From Arachidicoccus soli (GTDB lineage Bacteria; Bacteroidota; Bacteroidia; Chitinophagales; Chitinophagaceae): 64,000 nt of DNA. The stretch spans positions 3,162,001-3,226,000 of the forward strand of contig NZ_CP032489.1 in assembly GCF_003600625.1 (NCBI RefSeq). Reading direction: 5' to 3'. Below are positions 38,490 through 49,310 of this stretch, in pieces. Both the position numbers and the translations under genes were made by a program. Numbering within the stretch: the stretch's first letter is position 1; every line of letters begins with the position of its first letter. The notes under the pieces were generated by a model. The model saw nothing but the letters and a program-made list of their open reading frames with translations, did not search any database and was not told the DNA's origin.

Positions 38490-40151
38490 TTAATGTGGCG
38501 ATTGTAATAATATTTTCACTATTCCGCCTACTTGCTGGCTGTCAAACACACTGATAGAACCAAAAAGCATAACAGCATTGACTCCAAAATTGGTTCCTAA
38601 ATCATCTATCGCGTAAATCTGACCACCAAAAGCACCAATGTTGTTATAGCCGGAAGCTAGACTACCATCCGGGTTAGCTATTACAAAACCTTGGCGTACC
38701 ACATTGTCATACGTTTTAAAATTTCCCGAAATAATAATTTTACCGTTGTTTAATTGTCCGGCATAGTTTACAATGCCACCGGTAATAATTTTTTGACTAA
38801 AGCTATTATCTACTGTACCATCTGTATTCAGCATAACAACCCCGTTACAAGCCACTCCGTTATAACTTGTAAACAGCCCGGTAATTAAAATTTTCTGTGT
38901 AGCGCTACAAAATGTAATATTTTTTATGGCATCGTTTGCTCCTGTACCGGTATTAAAACTATAGTCTGGCTGGCCATTTTGATCAACAGCCACAATCCTT
39001 CCTACGCTTTGTCCGTTGTAAGAACTAAAATCACCCACCATTACAATATGGTCATTATCTAATTTAATAGCGCTAAGTATATAACCGTTAGCTCCTACAC
39101 CACTAGTATGCGTGCTTGTATTAAAATTGTAAGTAAGATCTAGGCTTCCGGCAGTGTCTATTTTCGCCACGTTGACCATCGTGGTCAAATCTTGCACTTT
39201 AAGGGAAGCAGTTGACCTTGGATAATAAATACTATCATAATTATTAAAATTACCCACCACAATTACCTTTCCGTCATTTGACTTAAATAACTTTACAACA
39301 GGGTTTCCTCCTCTGTTTAAAGTATTAAAGCCTCCATTAAATTTAGCCACCGTATCATAATTGGCCTTAGGATTATTAACCGGATCCGGGTTTACAAATT
39401 GAGGCACTTGTAAAAAAAGGGTATCAAGAGATAAATCATTATGAATCCGCGTTATATTATTTATGTTTGACCTATTTGCGTATTTAGAAAAGGCTCCCCC
39501 AATAATGAACTGGCTTTCGCTCGTTTGGAATGTCAAGCCTGCGTAAACGGCTCCCGATGCACCTAATCCTTGACTATTATTTGCCACGCCTCCGGTACTA
39601 TTAATATATTCTACATTATTTACAAATTTGGTAGCCGTGGCTGTATTATTATAATTATTAAAACTACCATATATCAAGTAGCTGTATGGGGCTGTTGATC
39701 CGGTTCTCGCAAACCCATATACGGTTCCGTTTATACCCGAACCGGTAGAGAAAGTTGGGTCTAGTGAAACATATCCTATCACCGTAAAGAGTGGCCCAAA
39801 AAAGTTCCGGCCATCTTTTAAGGTCACAGAAACCGTCCCGGAACTGGCATTTTGTGGAATAACAATTGTAAGCAAGCTATCAGTATAGCTAAGCGGCTGC
39901 ACCAAAATCTGGTTGAAAAAAACCTGAAAATCAGTTTGCTCTTTTAGCCCCATAACTTTAAAGGTAACTTCATCTCCCGGAAGACCTGATGTTTCGGAAG
40001 GTTTGGCATCCAAAAACTGCACGGGTTGTTTAACAGGCGCACCATAAGGAGAGCCTACCAAGGAATCTGTTTTTTTACAAGAAACGCCGGCAACCAACAC
40101 CAATAATGTTAATAAGATGCCTGCATTTCTATAAAAATATCTTTTGTACAT
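38490..40151 (-). CDS. DUF5008-like lipoprotein with IPT/TIG and beta-propeller repeats
   Basis: The 553-aa lipoprotein (lipobox VAGVSC, C26) begins with an IPT/TIG-like immunoglobulin domain (about 45-125, ending SGTVSVTLKDGRNFFGPLF) and continues with repeated units of the form LDPTFSTGSGING, PDYSFNTGTGAND and VDNSFSQKIITGG, which fit DUF5122-type propeller blades. Such proteins sit beside SusD in some Bacteroidota loci and are thought to bind the ligand at the cell surface. It follows the second fasciclin gene by 42 bases and takes the place that DUF5007 holds in the first module. Confidence 0.8.
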   Translation of the reverse strand: MYKRYFYRNAGILLTLLVLVAGVSCKKTDSLVGSPYGAPVKQPVQFLDAKPSETSGLPGDEVTFKVMGLKEQTDFQVFFNQILVQPLSYTDSLLTIVIPQNASSGTVSVTLKDGRNFFGPLFTVIGYVSLDPTFSTGSGINGTVYGFARTGSTAPYSYLIYGSFNNYNNTATATKFVNNVEYINSTGGVANNSQGLGASGAVYAGLTFQTSESQFIIGGAFSKYANRSNINNITRIHNDLSLDTLFLQVPQFVNPDPVNNPKANYDTVAKFNGGFNTLNRGGNPVVKLFKSNDGKVIVVGNFNNYDSIYYPRSTASLKVQDLTTMVNVAKIDTAGSLDLTYNFNTSTHTSGVGANGYILSAIKLDNDHIVMVGDFSSYNGQSVGRIVAVDQNGQPDYSFNTGTGANDAIKNITFCSATQKILITGLFTSYNGVACNGVVMLNTDGTVDNSFSQKIITGGIVNYAGQLNNGKIIISGNFKTYDNVVRQGFVIANPDGSLASGYNNIGAFGGQIYAIDDLGTNFGVNAVMLFGSISVFDSQQVGGIVKILLQSPH

Positions 40152-40193
40152 AGTGGAACTTTATTTTTAAATAAAACTATTTTTCTTTTCAAT

Positions 40194-40916
40194 TTATAAT
40201 GAATCAATACCAGCCTGATAAGCATCTGTCGCAAAATTATTAGGGTCGAACCCAAAGTAATTATACGGATACTGTAAAGCCTGTATGACACCATTGGTTG
40301 GCTGGATATCCGAAGAGGCCACTGCATCACTAATCAAGCCGGCATATGGAACGGAAAGATCAGGGAAATAATTCAGGTACAACTGCCTGTAACCTTGATA
40401 GGCTACACCTCCCGAAGAATTATAAACCACCCCGATATTCATCAGCTGACCGTCCAAAGAATTATAATAACCTCCGGGGAAAGCAGTTAGGTTTCCGAAA
40501 TCCAATTGCGGGTAATCCGCTAACAATTTTTTTTCTTTAAAAATATACATCGCCAAGTACTTATGCCATACTTGAGGTTTTACCTGGCTTAAACTGGTAA
40601 GGTTTGGCTTCCCGGATGCTTGTAGATAATAATTTAAAACTTGAATAGTCTTACTTATACTTGAATCGCCGGGTGCAAAGAAGGTAAGCGTCTGCGTATT
40701 CAAAGTATCGTACAAACCGGCTAATTTTATAATTTGCACCAACGTATCAAACTGTATAGGCTTAGCTTCAAGATATTGCATTATTGTACCACTATAATGT
40801 GGATCGATAGTACCCGAATCATAATAATACTTGTCTTTTTTACAGCCCATTGATACGATGAGCACCAACGCAAAAATAGCTGTTACCAATGTCAATTTAT
40901 TAAGGCCTCTTTTCAT
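40194..40916 (-). CDS. Fasciclin (FAS1) domain lipoprotein (module 2)
   Basis: The 240-aa lipoprotein (lipobox IVSMGC, C25) has one FAS1-like domain (about 45-235) with the H1-like motif LTFFAPGDSSI. FAS1 domains mediate adhesion to proteins or glycans. It sits directly after SusD of module 2 (141-base gap) and before the DUF5008 gene. It is a clear paralogue of the product at 46948. Confidence 0.85.
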   Translation of the reverse strand: MKRGLNKLTLVTAIFALVLIVSMGCKKDKYYYDSGTIDPHYSGTIMQYLEAKPIQFDTLVQIIKLAGLYDTLNTQTLTFFAPGDSSISKTIQVLNYYLQASGKPNLTSLSQVKPQVWHKYLAMYIFKEKKLLADYPQLDFGNLTAFPGGYYNSLDGQLMNIGVVYNSSGGVAYQGYRQLYLNYFPDLSVPYAGLISDAVASSDIQPTNGVIQALQYPYNYFGFDPNNFATDAYQAGIDSL

Positions 40917-41057
40917 GTGTATATTTTTCTATTGTTTTTATTGCCACATGGAATTCGTCTAAGTGTATCTCTTTGTATATGTGGGATTGCTTATGACTCA
41001 TTTCATTTTATTATCGTTTATCAAATCCTGTTTTCTAATCTGTTTAACTACACCATT

Positions 41058-42611
41058 TTAATAACTTACGTTCCAAAATGTATTAAGCACCATATTCGGA
41101 TTATTTGTAAGGGCACTATTTGCAATAGGCCAAGTCCAGCCACCATTGGCATAATCGCTACTCGGCATAGCGTTGCAATAACCTGGATCTAATATTTTTT
41201 TAGTCCTCACTAAATCGTAATAAATAGATCCTTCACCCATCAATTCTCTGGTACGCTCCACGAATATTTCATTATCAAGGTCTGTTTGCGAATTGGAACT
41301 ATAAGGCGGAAGGCCTGCGCGCCCTTCTGTCATATTGAGGTAGGTAAGTGCATCGCCCGTTTTCCCTAAATCGTTACAGGCTTCCGCCCGCAATAAAATT
41401 GCTCCGGCCAATCGGAAAATAACATGCGCATCGGTAGAAGCGCTAAACGATACACCATTCTGAGTCGTTCCATAAACCATATTGGAGAATTTAATAAATG
41501 CGAAATTTCCTGTTTTGTCGTTTGCATTGGCAATCCATAAACTAGCTCTTTGATCGCCATTACCGGATGGATATATTGAGTTAAGCACCTTCTGGTCTAT
41601 GTACATGCTGCTTTTTGGTGTAGCAATTGCCGGAGGCGTACTTACAAATTGGTACTGAGAATTTAGCTTATAGCCTAGCACATAATTTGCAAACTGTCCA
41701 TAATTATAAAATACATCCTGGTTATTGGCATTTTGTTCAATCTCAAATAAACTTTCTCTGGAATGCCCCGCAAATATCGTTTTAAAGTCTGCAATAGGCA
41801 ATAAACCATACGCGCCACCATTCTCGTCCATCAACATTCCACCTAAGCTGTCTGTTGCATTCCAATACTTTAGTTTATTGGCAGGGTCAAAATTTGCATT
41901 CCACATATTCATATTCATCATCAAAGCGATAGCCGCGCCCTTATTTGCTCTCGAAGCAATATCAGATATGTTTGTATAAGTCCAAGGCAAATTAGGCAAA
42001 GCGGTTTTAAGATCCGCAAGGCAATTATTAAATACAACCGTCTGGTCTGTTCTTGGAAGCGCTGAAGTATCGTAAGCTGTAACATTATAGGGGACATCGC
42101 CAAATAACCGTACAATAGTAAAATAACAAAGGCTTCTCATAAATACAGCCTCTGCTTTATACGCTGCCAATTGTTGGGTTGTAAGCGCCCCGGAAGGAAC
42201 ATTGTCGATTTCTTTTAATAATATATTACAAGAAGCAATAGCTTGATAGAAGCCGGTCCAATCCATAATATTTCTTACATTCCCGTCATTATGTGTTACG
42301 GCAGAAACCATATCATTCGATTCTACGTCATTAACGTAAACATTCCCTGATCCAGATTTAGAAACTAAATCCCAAATTCTAGAACATCTAAAATCTCCGC
42401 TTGCTGTAAAGAGCGCCTGATTTTGCATGGTACAATTTCTGTATTGCAAATAAATTCCGTTCATAAAGTTCTGTACATCATTCTTGGTTTTCCAGTAGTT
42501 ATTCCCGGAAAGTGCATTTTGTGGTGTCACATTTAAAAATTTCTTACAGCCCACACACGTCAATAATAGGAGTGCGATAAAAGCAGTATAATATATTTTT
42601 CTATATTTCAT
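41058..42611 (-). CDS. RagB/SusD family nutrient-binding lipoprotein (module 2)
   Basis: SusD forms the lid over the SusC barrel and captures the nutrient. The 517-aa lipoprotein (lipobox LTCVGC, C22) has the N-terminal SusD-like region (KKFLNVTPQNALSGNNYWK, then helical repeats AEAVFMRSLCYFTIVRLFGDVPY) and the C-terminal RagB domain with LLRAEACNDLG and FVERTRELMGEGSIYYDLVR. It is 22 bases downstream of its SusC partner. Ligand residues cannot be predicted from sequence. Confidence 0.95.
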   Translation of the reverse strand: MKYRKIYYTAFIALLLLTCVGCKKFLNVTPQNALSGNNYWKTKNDVQNFMNGIYLQYRNCTMQNQALFTASGDFRCSRIWDLVSKSGSGNVYVNDVESNDMVSAVTHNDGNVRNIMDWTGFYQAIASCNILLKEIDNVPSGALTTQQLAAYKAEAVFMRSLCYFTIVRLFGDVPYNVTAYDTSALPRTDQTVVFNNCLADLKTALPNLPWTYTNISDIASRANKGAAIALMMNMNMWNANFDPANKLKYWNATDSLGGMLMDENGGAYGLLPIADFKTIFAGHSRESLFEIEQNANNQDVFYNYGQFANYVLGYKLNSQYQFVSTPPAIATPKSSMYIDQKVLNSIYPSGNGDQRASLWIANANDKTGNFAFIKFSNMVYGTTQNGVSFSASTDAHVIFRLAGAILLRAEACNDLGKTGDALTYLNMTEGRAGLPPYSSNSQTDLDNEIFVERTRELMGEGSIYYDLVRTKKILDPGYCNAMPSSDYANGGWTWPIANSALTNNPNMVLNTFWNVSY

Positions 42612-42633
42612 AATCTATGAATTCAATAGTTTT

Positions 42634-45600
42634 TTAAAATTGGAGGTTCAATCCTAAAGTATAATTTCGGGAATTAGGATAAGTGTTCGGATTGTCTCTT
42701 CCTAAATCTGTAATATTTTCAGGGTTCGGGCCGGTGTAAGGTGAAAATGTCGCAATATTATTTCCAGTCAGGTAAAATCTCGCCGACGATATCCCATAAC
42801 GCTTAGAAAACTTAGGAATTACTGTATAAGCGATGGTTATCTGATTTATTTTTACATAAGATCCATCTTGCATAAACAAGGTTTGATTTATACGAAACGG
42901 GTCGTAATATGCGTTATATAAAAAATTATAAGGATTGGGGTATGTAGCGCCTATTTGCCCATTTTTTGTATATACATTTAATCCGTTGAAAGGAGGCAAC
43001 GCATTCTGTGTATAGGGTGAAGCGTACTGATTAAATAAATAGGACTGTGACTCATTAATTACATCCCTATCCAAAGTGAATGATACGTTTGTAGATAAAC
43101 TCCATTGCTTCCAAGACAAATAAGAACTGAAACCTCCAAAATATTTCGGTTGAGGATCCCCTAAAGCTTGTTCATCATTCGCATCAATTTTATAATCCCC
43201 ATTTACATCAGAAAATATGGGCCCGCCAGTCATCAACGGCACTCCACGTATGCTTTGTCTAAGACCTGTAATCGGGTCTACCGGAACTTGGCTGTTTGAT
43301 GTATATACTCCCTTGGTGTTATATAAAAAATTAGTAAAAGTATTGGAACCTAAACGATACAATATAGGAACCGAACCACCGGCCCCATCAGGCAAAACAA
43401 TCACATATTCCCTAAGGCCGTCCGGTAAAGCACTCAAAACATTGGTGTTATGTGTAATATTGAAACTCAGTTGCCATTTGAATGCGCTATGCTCACTCAA
43501 AGGCCGTACGCTCAAAGTTACTTCGTGGCCATAGTTCACTTGGCTAACCGCGTTAGTATTGATATTGGTAAATCCGGACGAATTAGGAAGCGCCAATTTA
43601 AAACTTTGGTTATCGACCATTTTGTAATAATAATCGTACACCAAACTGAGTCTTCCATTCAAAAAACTAGATTCATACCCAAAGTCTAATTGCGTATTCT
43701 GAATAGGTTTAAATGTATGGTTAGGCAAATAACCAAAATCTACATTTACCGTTTGCGCGCCATTAAAATTAGCGCCAAAGTTATATTTTCCGTAAGCGTC
43801 AAATATATCTCCCTGGGGAACGATGTTTTTACCATAGCTAAAACGCAAAGAACCATAGTCTAACCAGGTAAGGTTCTCCATAAATTTCTCTTTGTTAAAG
43901 TTCCAGCGCGCACTCACAGTAGGATTTTTGGTATATCCCACAGAAGGACCGTTTTGTGAAGTCGCATCTTCTCTTAACTGAAACTCAACCACATATTTTT
44001 TATCGTAGTTATAAGAAAAATCCCCTCCGAACGCTGCAGAACGCGCCTCAGATAAATTGTCCAAAACGCCTTGCATGGCACCATAATGTTGATATCCTGT
44101 AGGTCCTTGGATATTATCATTTGGAAAAGCATAAGCCTCCGCAGTTGCCGCTCTAAAAGAGGAAGAGTTTAACTCATTAAATATGAAGAACAAAAAGCTG
44201 TGTTTGTCTTTAATTACCGTATTGTAATTAAGGGATTGCCTATTGTACAATGTATAGTTACGGTCATTATACCACCTGCCTATTGAGGATCCGCCATTTA
44301 AAAAAGAAGGTGTAAAATTCCTACTAGTATTTGAATTAATAGTATAGCTTGAAGTGGTAATAAACCTTAGGTTTCTCACCGGTTCAAATTCCAAATCTAA
44401 ATTTCCGGAAATATTTCCGGCTTTATTGTCATTTTGAACCAGCGATCCCAAAGCCGCACTAATCGGGCTATACAAATTGGGTGGAGGCAATAAGGAAGAA
44501 GCCTGTGCTACTCCACTAAGATTATCTTGTTGGAACGCGTTACCACTACCATAATTTGTTTTGCCCAAACCGGTATTGATGCTTACCGACATTTTAAATT
44601 TCTCGCTAGGATTGTACATGGTGGACATATCAATATTATACCTGTCAAATCCTGTACCCTTAATAATCCCCGAAGATTTCTGATACCCCACATTTATTTT
44701 ATAGTTAAACTTGTCATTACCACCCATCATACTTATGTTTTGGGTCGTACTGAACGTGGGGCGGAAATATATTGCCTGCCAGTTAGTTGAATTGTCATAA
44801 TATGAGTTCAAACTATCAGACAAAAATGGTGTCGTATTAATATTTGCTAATCCATGATAAAATGCCGTATCATAATTCATTATTTCAGCTAACCTTATAT
44901 CTCTTTCTTCCCGGCCACCTATTACCGGGCGCAATTTTGGAACCGCATTATAAGTATAATTACTTATATATTGAACGATGGGTACTTGTGAATTTCCTCT
45001 TTTAGTCGTAATTATAATAACACCATATGCACCTTTTGAACCCCAAAGAGCAGTTGCAGCCGCATCTTTCAATACTTCAATACTTTCCACATCTTCAGCA
45101 GGGATAAGACTTAAAGGATTTACACCTGGTGCAGAAGAATTAAATCCATATTGGTAATTTGTATTTACATCGATAGGAACTCCATCGATTACATATAAAG
45201 GCGAAGTTGGTTGCAGAAAAGCATTATTACCCGAACCCGAAACTGCCGCAGTAGATAACCCACGTATTTGCACTGTACCCATTACACCCGGAGTACCATT
45301 ATTATTCTGAATATTTAGCCCTGCTACACGGCCTTGTAACAATTCCATTACGTTATTGGCAGGTTGGTCTTTAATATCTTTGGCTGTGATAATGGTCGAA
45401 GCGCCGGTAAATGTAGCTCTTTCTGTTGTACGGAAACTCGATACAACTACGTCTGATAGTCCACCCGCAGCTTTTTCTACCATTGAAATTTCTACATCGC
45501 TTACATTATCCTTAGAAGCATTATAAGAGCCATTCGTATACCCTACATAGGAAAATAATAACTCGGCACCTCTTTTTACTTTTACCGAAAACTTCCCTAA

Positions 45601-45831
45601 ATAATCAGACAACCCAACTATTTTATTTTTGGGATAATTGACAGAAATAGAAACAGAAGGCAATGGCAAATTCGTTTTACTATCTTTTAAGAGACCAGAT
45701 ATAATAACGGAGTCTCCCGAGCTTTTGGTCGTAATTTCTTTGCTGGAATTATTTGATTGCGCAAAAAGTGACTGCTTTCCACAAAAACCTAGTAATCCAA
45801 AGCATATTAATACTGTAACGATGTACTTCAT
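42634..45831 (-). CDS. SusC/RagA family TonB-linked outer membrane transporter (module 2)
   Basis: The 1,065-aa protein has a signal peptide, an N-terminal carboxypeptidase-regulatory-like domain (about 40-110), a plug (about 125-280 with the SusC signature MELLQGRVAGLNIQNNNG and the motif IEVLKDAAATALWGSKGAYG) and a 22-strand barrel ending NYTLGLNLQF. It imports ligand captured by SusD using ExbBD-TonB energy. It follows the DUF5007 gene by 55 bases. Confidence 0.96.
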   Translation of the reverse strand: MKYIVTVLICFGLLGFCGKQSLFAQSNNSSKEITTKSSGDSVIISGLLKDSKTNLPLPSVSISVNYPKNKIVGLSDYLGKFSVKVKRGAELLFSYVGYTNGSYNASKDNVSDVEISMVEKAAGGLSDVVVSSFRTTERATFTGASTIITAKDIKDQPANNVMELLQGRVAGLNIQNNNGTPGVMGTVQIRGLSTAAVSGSGNNAFLQPTSPLYVIDGVPIDVNTNYQYGFNSSAPGVNPLSLIPAEDVESIEVLKDAAATALWGSKGAYGVIIITTKRGNSQVPIVQYISNYTYNAVPKLRPVIGGREERDIRLAEIMNYDTAFYHGLANINTTPFLSDSLNSYYDNSTNWQAIYFRPTFSTTQNISMMGGNDKFNYKINVGYQKSSGIIKGTGFDRYNIDMSTMYNPSEKFKMSVSINTGLGKTNYGSGNAFQQDNLSGVAQASSLLPPPNLYSPISAALGSLVQNDNKAGNISGNLDLEFEPVRNLRFITTSSYTINSNTSRNFTPSFLNGGSSIGRWYNDRNYTLYNRQSLNYNTVIKDKHSFLFFIFNELNSSSFRAATAEAYAFPNDNIQGPTGYQHYGAMQGVLDNLSEARSAAFGGDFSYNYDKKYVVEFQLREDATSQNGPSVGYTKNPTVSARWNFNKEKFMENLTWLDYGSLRFSYGKNIVPQGDIFDAYGKYNFGANFNGAQTVNVDFGYLPNHTFKPIQNTQLDFGYESSFLNGRLSLVYDYYYKMVDNQSFKLALPNSSGFTNINTNAVSQVNYGHEVTLSVRPLSEHSAFKWQLSFNITHNTNVLSALPDGLREYVIVLPDGAGGSVPILYRLGSNTFTNFLYNTKGVYTSNSQVPVDPITGLRQSIRGVPLMTGGPIFSDVNGDYKIDANDEQALGDPQPKYFGGFSSYLSWKQWSLSTNVSFTLDRDVINESQSYLFNQYASPYTQNALPPFNGLNVYTKNGQIGATYPNPYNFLYNAYYDPFRINQTLFMQDGSYVKINQITIAYTVIPKFSKRYGISSARFYLTGNNIATFSPYTGPNPENITDLGRDNPNTYPNSRNYTLGLNLQF

Positions 45832-45886
45832 ATTGCGTGAGCTTTAAAAAATATTTTTATAAATTTTGAAATTTCCTTATCCCCGT

Positions 45887-46912
45887 CTATTCGTCTTCAA
45901 ACTTTGGGTTATCCTTCTTAAACTGAAAAATAATTTGCCAATCGCCTGGTTCATATAATTGAAAATAAAATCCCAATTCTGCCGGTTGAACGGCGCCTCC
46001 AAATCCTATTCTGGAATAGTTGAAACGAGTATAAGCATAATTGCCTGACGGATCGGTATAATTGGTTTTTAACCCTTTCACTAAAGGAATTGGGTAAGCG
46101 ACATCATAAGTAACACTACTATCAGTCATACGCATATTAAAACCGTGTACCAAATGTTGCCAGTTTGTCGTATTAAATTTATGTGGGTCGATCGGATGAT
46201 ACAAAGTATCTAAAAACTTAAAAGTAAGCGTATTCCCATCTCCAACTTTATAAAAAAAAACGGAAACATCACTCGTGCCCAAAGGCAAATCAGAGTGCTC
46301 TCCAACAATCCCGGTTAGATACGAAGGATTTACGCCTGCCTGAGTCGCTTGACCGGTAATGGGGTCTAAATTGGATGGCACATAAGGCTGCTCTTTTAGA
46401 GGTTTTAGCCTTAGGTTTCTAAAAAACTGTCTCCCTCCGCTATTACTTACTTCTACATCAAATACATAACCTGAATCAGGTTGTGTGGCAACAAAAGATG
46501 ATTTCGCTGGGGCCCACATCAAAAATTCACCGGAATGTTCCCTGATTTCAAATAAATGATGATATTCTGTAGTACGTTCAGAATCAATTTGCGCGATAGA
46601 TGTTTCTAAACCTGTGTAAGCAGTTTTCCAAATCTGAACAGGAAAAACATCGGTAAGTTCTGTTGCAGGGTCGCCATTCGATTTTTTAATATTCACAATC
46701 GAAAATGTAAGTGGCTGGGTAGAATTGCCCGGATCAAAATTGTTAGTCATTAAAGTATTTCTTCCCAAGATAGGCGTATAGGTAGTCGTAAGAAAACGAG
46801 CATTATTTCCTATTGCATCTTTATCTGACGGCAAATATTTTTTCACACAAGAAGAAATACACAGCAACAGTGTGAAGGCAATTGCAAACCCAATTAAAAT
46901 GCGCTTATTCAT
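45887..46912 (-). CDS. DUF5007-like lipoprotein (module 1)
   Basis: The 341-aa lipoprotein (lipobox LLCISSC) has the features of DUF5007: the opening KKYLPSDKDAIGNNARFLTT and the C-terminal LGFYFQLYEPGDWQIIFQFK. This family is found next to SusCD pairs and fasciclin genes in Bacteroidota; its role is unknown, with a surface-exposed ligand-binding position likely. It lies 35 bases after the fasciclin gene and 55 bases before the second SusC gene. Confidence 0.82.
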   Translation of the reverse strand: MNKRILIGFAIAFTLLLCISSCVKKYLPSDKDAIGNNARFLTTTYTPILGRNTLMTNNFDPGNSTQPLTFSIVNIKKSNGDPATELTDVFPVQIWKTAYTGLETSIAQIDSERTTEYHHLFEIREHSGEFLMWAPAKSSFVATQPDSGYVFDVEVSNSGGRQFFRNLRLKPLKEQPYVPSNLDPITGQATQAGVNPSYLTGIVGEHSDLPLGTSDVSVFFYKVGDGNTLTFKFLDTLYHPIDPHKFNTTNWQHLVHGFNMRMTDSSVTYDVAYPIPLVKGLKTNYTDPSGNYAYTRFNYSRIGFGGAVQPAELGFYFQLYEPGDWQIIFQFKKDNPKFEDE

Positions 46913-46947
46913 TATTTCTATTTATAATAATTAGAGTATTGTTTCTT

Positions 46948-47682
46948 TTAGTGAACTTGAGAAAACCTATTGATAAAATCATTGAATCCGAAAGAGTGGG
47001 TATCTGTCAAAATATGTATAATCCCATTATTTGCTTTAATATTTACAGAAATGGTAGGCACTGTAACCCAAAAGGAAGCCGAAAGGGAATTATGCAAATC
47101 TGTAAAATTGATAAACTGCGGGCCACCATTTTGAAAACCGGTCGCGGTATTTCTCTGATAAGCCAAATTCATTCCGTAAGCATACCTAAAAGAAGGTACT
47201 ATTACACCCGCATCCCCATATTTAATCAACGAATCGGTAGGATATAACCCGTTGAATAAATATCGGCTTACCAAGGTATCCATATCAGGAGTAGTATCAA
47301 TATCACTTAAATACTTAGGAGGCAAATTATAAGCAGCCAAATTCAAGTTTAGGTTTTGCAAGGCATTCGCAAAACAATTATTCGGAGCAGCAAAAAATGT
47401 AAGACCTGTCTCTGTTGATAAGGAATCTTTCAAACCGGGAACCGAATCAATTACTTTTAGTAACGAATCAAATACACCATTTTGCGCTTGCAAAAATTCA
47501 TATATTGAGCCGTTAAAATTAGTGGTATTATTTTGATACTTATAATAGGGGCTTTCTGTTTTCTTACAACCTGCATTGGCCAATATTGCCCATAAAATAA
47601 CTACACCAAACGTTACAATAGAAATCAATGATTTTACCTTGGGTTTGAATTTTATTTGCTGCATAATATTTTTAGATTTCAT
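46948..47682 (-). CDS. Fasciclin (FAS1) domain lipoprotein (module 1)
   Basis: The 244-aa lipoprotein (lipobox ANAGC) carries one FAS1-like domain (about 55-240; GLTFFAAPNNCFANAL is the H1-like motif, and ANNGIIHILTDTHSFG the C-terminal H2-like motif). It is placed between SusD (18 bases) and DUF5007 (35 bases), the same place as its paralogue in module 2. The ATG at 47682 is used; a later ATG six codons in could also start the signal peptide. Confidence 0.86.
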   Translation of the reverse strand: MKSKNIMQQIKFKPKVKSLISIVTFGVVILWAILANAGCKKTESPYYKYQNNTTNFNGSIYEFLQAQNGVFDSLLKVIDSVPGLKDSLSTETGLTFFAAPNNCFANALQNLNLNLAAYNLPPKYLSDIDTTPDMDTLVSRYLFNGLYPTDSLIKYGDAGVIVPSFRYAYGMNLAYQRNTATGFQNGGPQFINFTDLHNSLSASFWVTVPTISVNIKANNGIIHILTDTHSFGFNDFINRFSQVH

Positions 47683-47700
47683 TCTTTTAAAACTTTACAA

Positions 47701-49281
47701 TTATTTCCAATGTGGAGTTTGTACTAATTTAGGGTTCGCGCCTAACACTTCTGTTGCAACCGGCCAGTAAATACCACCATCTTGAATGAGTGCGTTAAAA
47801 ACCGGGTCATTTCCCTTTATTTTTTTGTAACGTATAATATCAAACCACCTCCATCCCTCGCCAATCAATTCTCTTCTTCTTTCGGCAAAAATGGCATCAA
47901 TCATATCCGGCACTTGATCTAAGCTAAGCGCTTTCAATCCTCTGTTTGAACGCAGACCGTTTAGTATATCTAACGCATCGCTATTTTTGCCCAATACAGC
48001 CAAAGCTTCAGCACGCAACAATAAAACTTCTTCGTATCTGGAAAAAACCATTGCAGACTGATAGAATAGCGCCTTGTTTACCCCTCCATCTCCCGCGATG
48101 GACAATATGTTTATTTTTTTGAAAATAGGGATATTGCTGGAATAATTACCAAAAAACGCATCGGTATGAAGACCGGTAGAAGTGTCGATACCAAAACGCT
48201 GGTCCGATGGATCGGTATATATCGCATTGATGGTATCTTTAGGCACATACATATCGGGCAACGGTTTGCTTGAATAAGGCGCCGCAATAGTAAGATACTC
48301 AATATGGCCATTATTCGTCAACCCCTGTTCTCCAGTGCTGTACAGAAAGTTAAACACGACCAACTGCCTGTAATTTCTATAAGCAAATACATCTTTAAAC
48401 TGGTCATTATTGGTCATTTGCGCTACTGTAGAAGTAGGTGAATACCCCAAGTTTGAAGAAATTATACCAATGTTATTTTGTATATAAGCAGTATAAGCTT
48501 CTACATTATTATAATTACCTAGATCTGCTGCAATGTGTGCCAATATAATATACGCCTGGATACGGCCAAATAAGGAATTCTCTAACTGGAATTGTGTACC
48601 ACCAAAATAATTGCCCGGTAAAATATTTTGGGGAGAGCTTGAATTGCTGCCATAATAATAAGGCAAATCGTTAATTACCGATAGTATATCTTGTTCGGCA
48701 TATTGCAATACTTTTTCTCTTGAGCTGCGTGGCAGCGCTTTGAAATCGCCATCATTAGAGTTGGTCCACAAAGGTACATCACCCCATATACGTGCGAGGC
48801 TATAATAGGCAAAAGCCCTTACGACATGCGCTTCTGCAATATCAACTTTATTGTTTTGAATAGTGTATCGGGCATCGGCCAAACATCCTTTCGACCTCTC
48901 AATGAACAAACTGGCCGCATTAATAGCTGCGTAAAAAGGCTGCCAATTGGATAAGTCCTGCAATACAGGATAAGACGCTGTGAGGTTTCCACTAATGATA
49001 GCAGAAAGATCCGTTCTTGAAACAGATTTAAAATCACCATCCCTTAATTCTCCGTAAAGCCAATAAGCATTGTCTCTCGCGTAGGCCGCTTTCAATAAAG
49101 CGTACATACCAAATACGCCCGATTTAGCATCATCATAAGATTTCCATTGCGTTTGATCGGTAGAGGCATGGGTAGATTGTACATCTAATGTCTTATTGCA
49201 AGAGCCGGCAAGGATTGCGACTAAAGCTATTGCCGCCCAAAAGCGAGAAATAAAATATAAATTAAAACGTTTGTGATTCAT
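47701..49281 (-). CDS. RagB/SusD family nutrient-binding lipoprotein (module 1)
   Basis: The 526-aa lipoprotein (lipobox ILAGSC, C28) has the SusD layout: QSTHASTDQTQWKSYDDA near the N-terminus, VRAFAYYSLARIWGDVPLW in the helical part, and the C-terminal LLRAEALAVLGKNSDALDIL and FAERRRELIGEGWRWFDIIR. It lies 29 bases after its SusC partner, and the fasciclin gene follows 18 bases later. It differs clearly in sequence from the SusD of module 2, so the duplication is old or the modules were joined from separate sources. Confidence 0.95.
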   Translation of the reverse strand: MNHKRFNLYFISRFWAAIALVAILAGSCNKTLDVQSTHASTDQTQWKSYDDAKSGVFGMYALLKAAYARDNAYWLYGELRDGDFKSVSRTDLSAIISGNLTASYPVLQDLSNWQPFYAAINAASLFIERSKGCLADARYTIQNNKVDIAEAHVVRAFAYYSLARIWGDVPLWTNSNDGDFKALPRSSREKVLQYAEQDILSVINDLPYYYGSNSSSPQNILPGNYFGGTQFQLENSLFGRIQAYIILAHIAADLGNYNNVEAYTAYIQNNIGIISSNLGYSPTSTVAQMTNNDQFKDVFAYRNYRQLVVFNFLYSTGEQGLTNNGHIEYLTIAAPYSSKPLPDMYVPKDTINAIYTDPSDQRFGIDTSTGLHTDAFFGNYSSNIPIFKKINILSIAGDGGVNKALFYQSAMVFSRYEEVLLLRAEALAVLGKNSDALDILNGLRSNRGLKALSLDQVPDMIDAIFAERRRELIGEGWRWFDIIRYKKIKGNDPVFNALIQDGGIYWPVATEVLGANPKLVQTPHWK

Positions 49282-49310
49282 TGTTATCTATTTAATACAA
49301 CATTTCATAA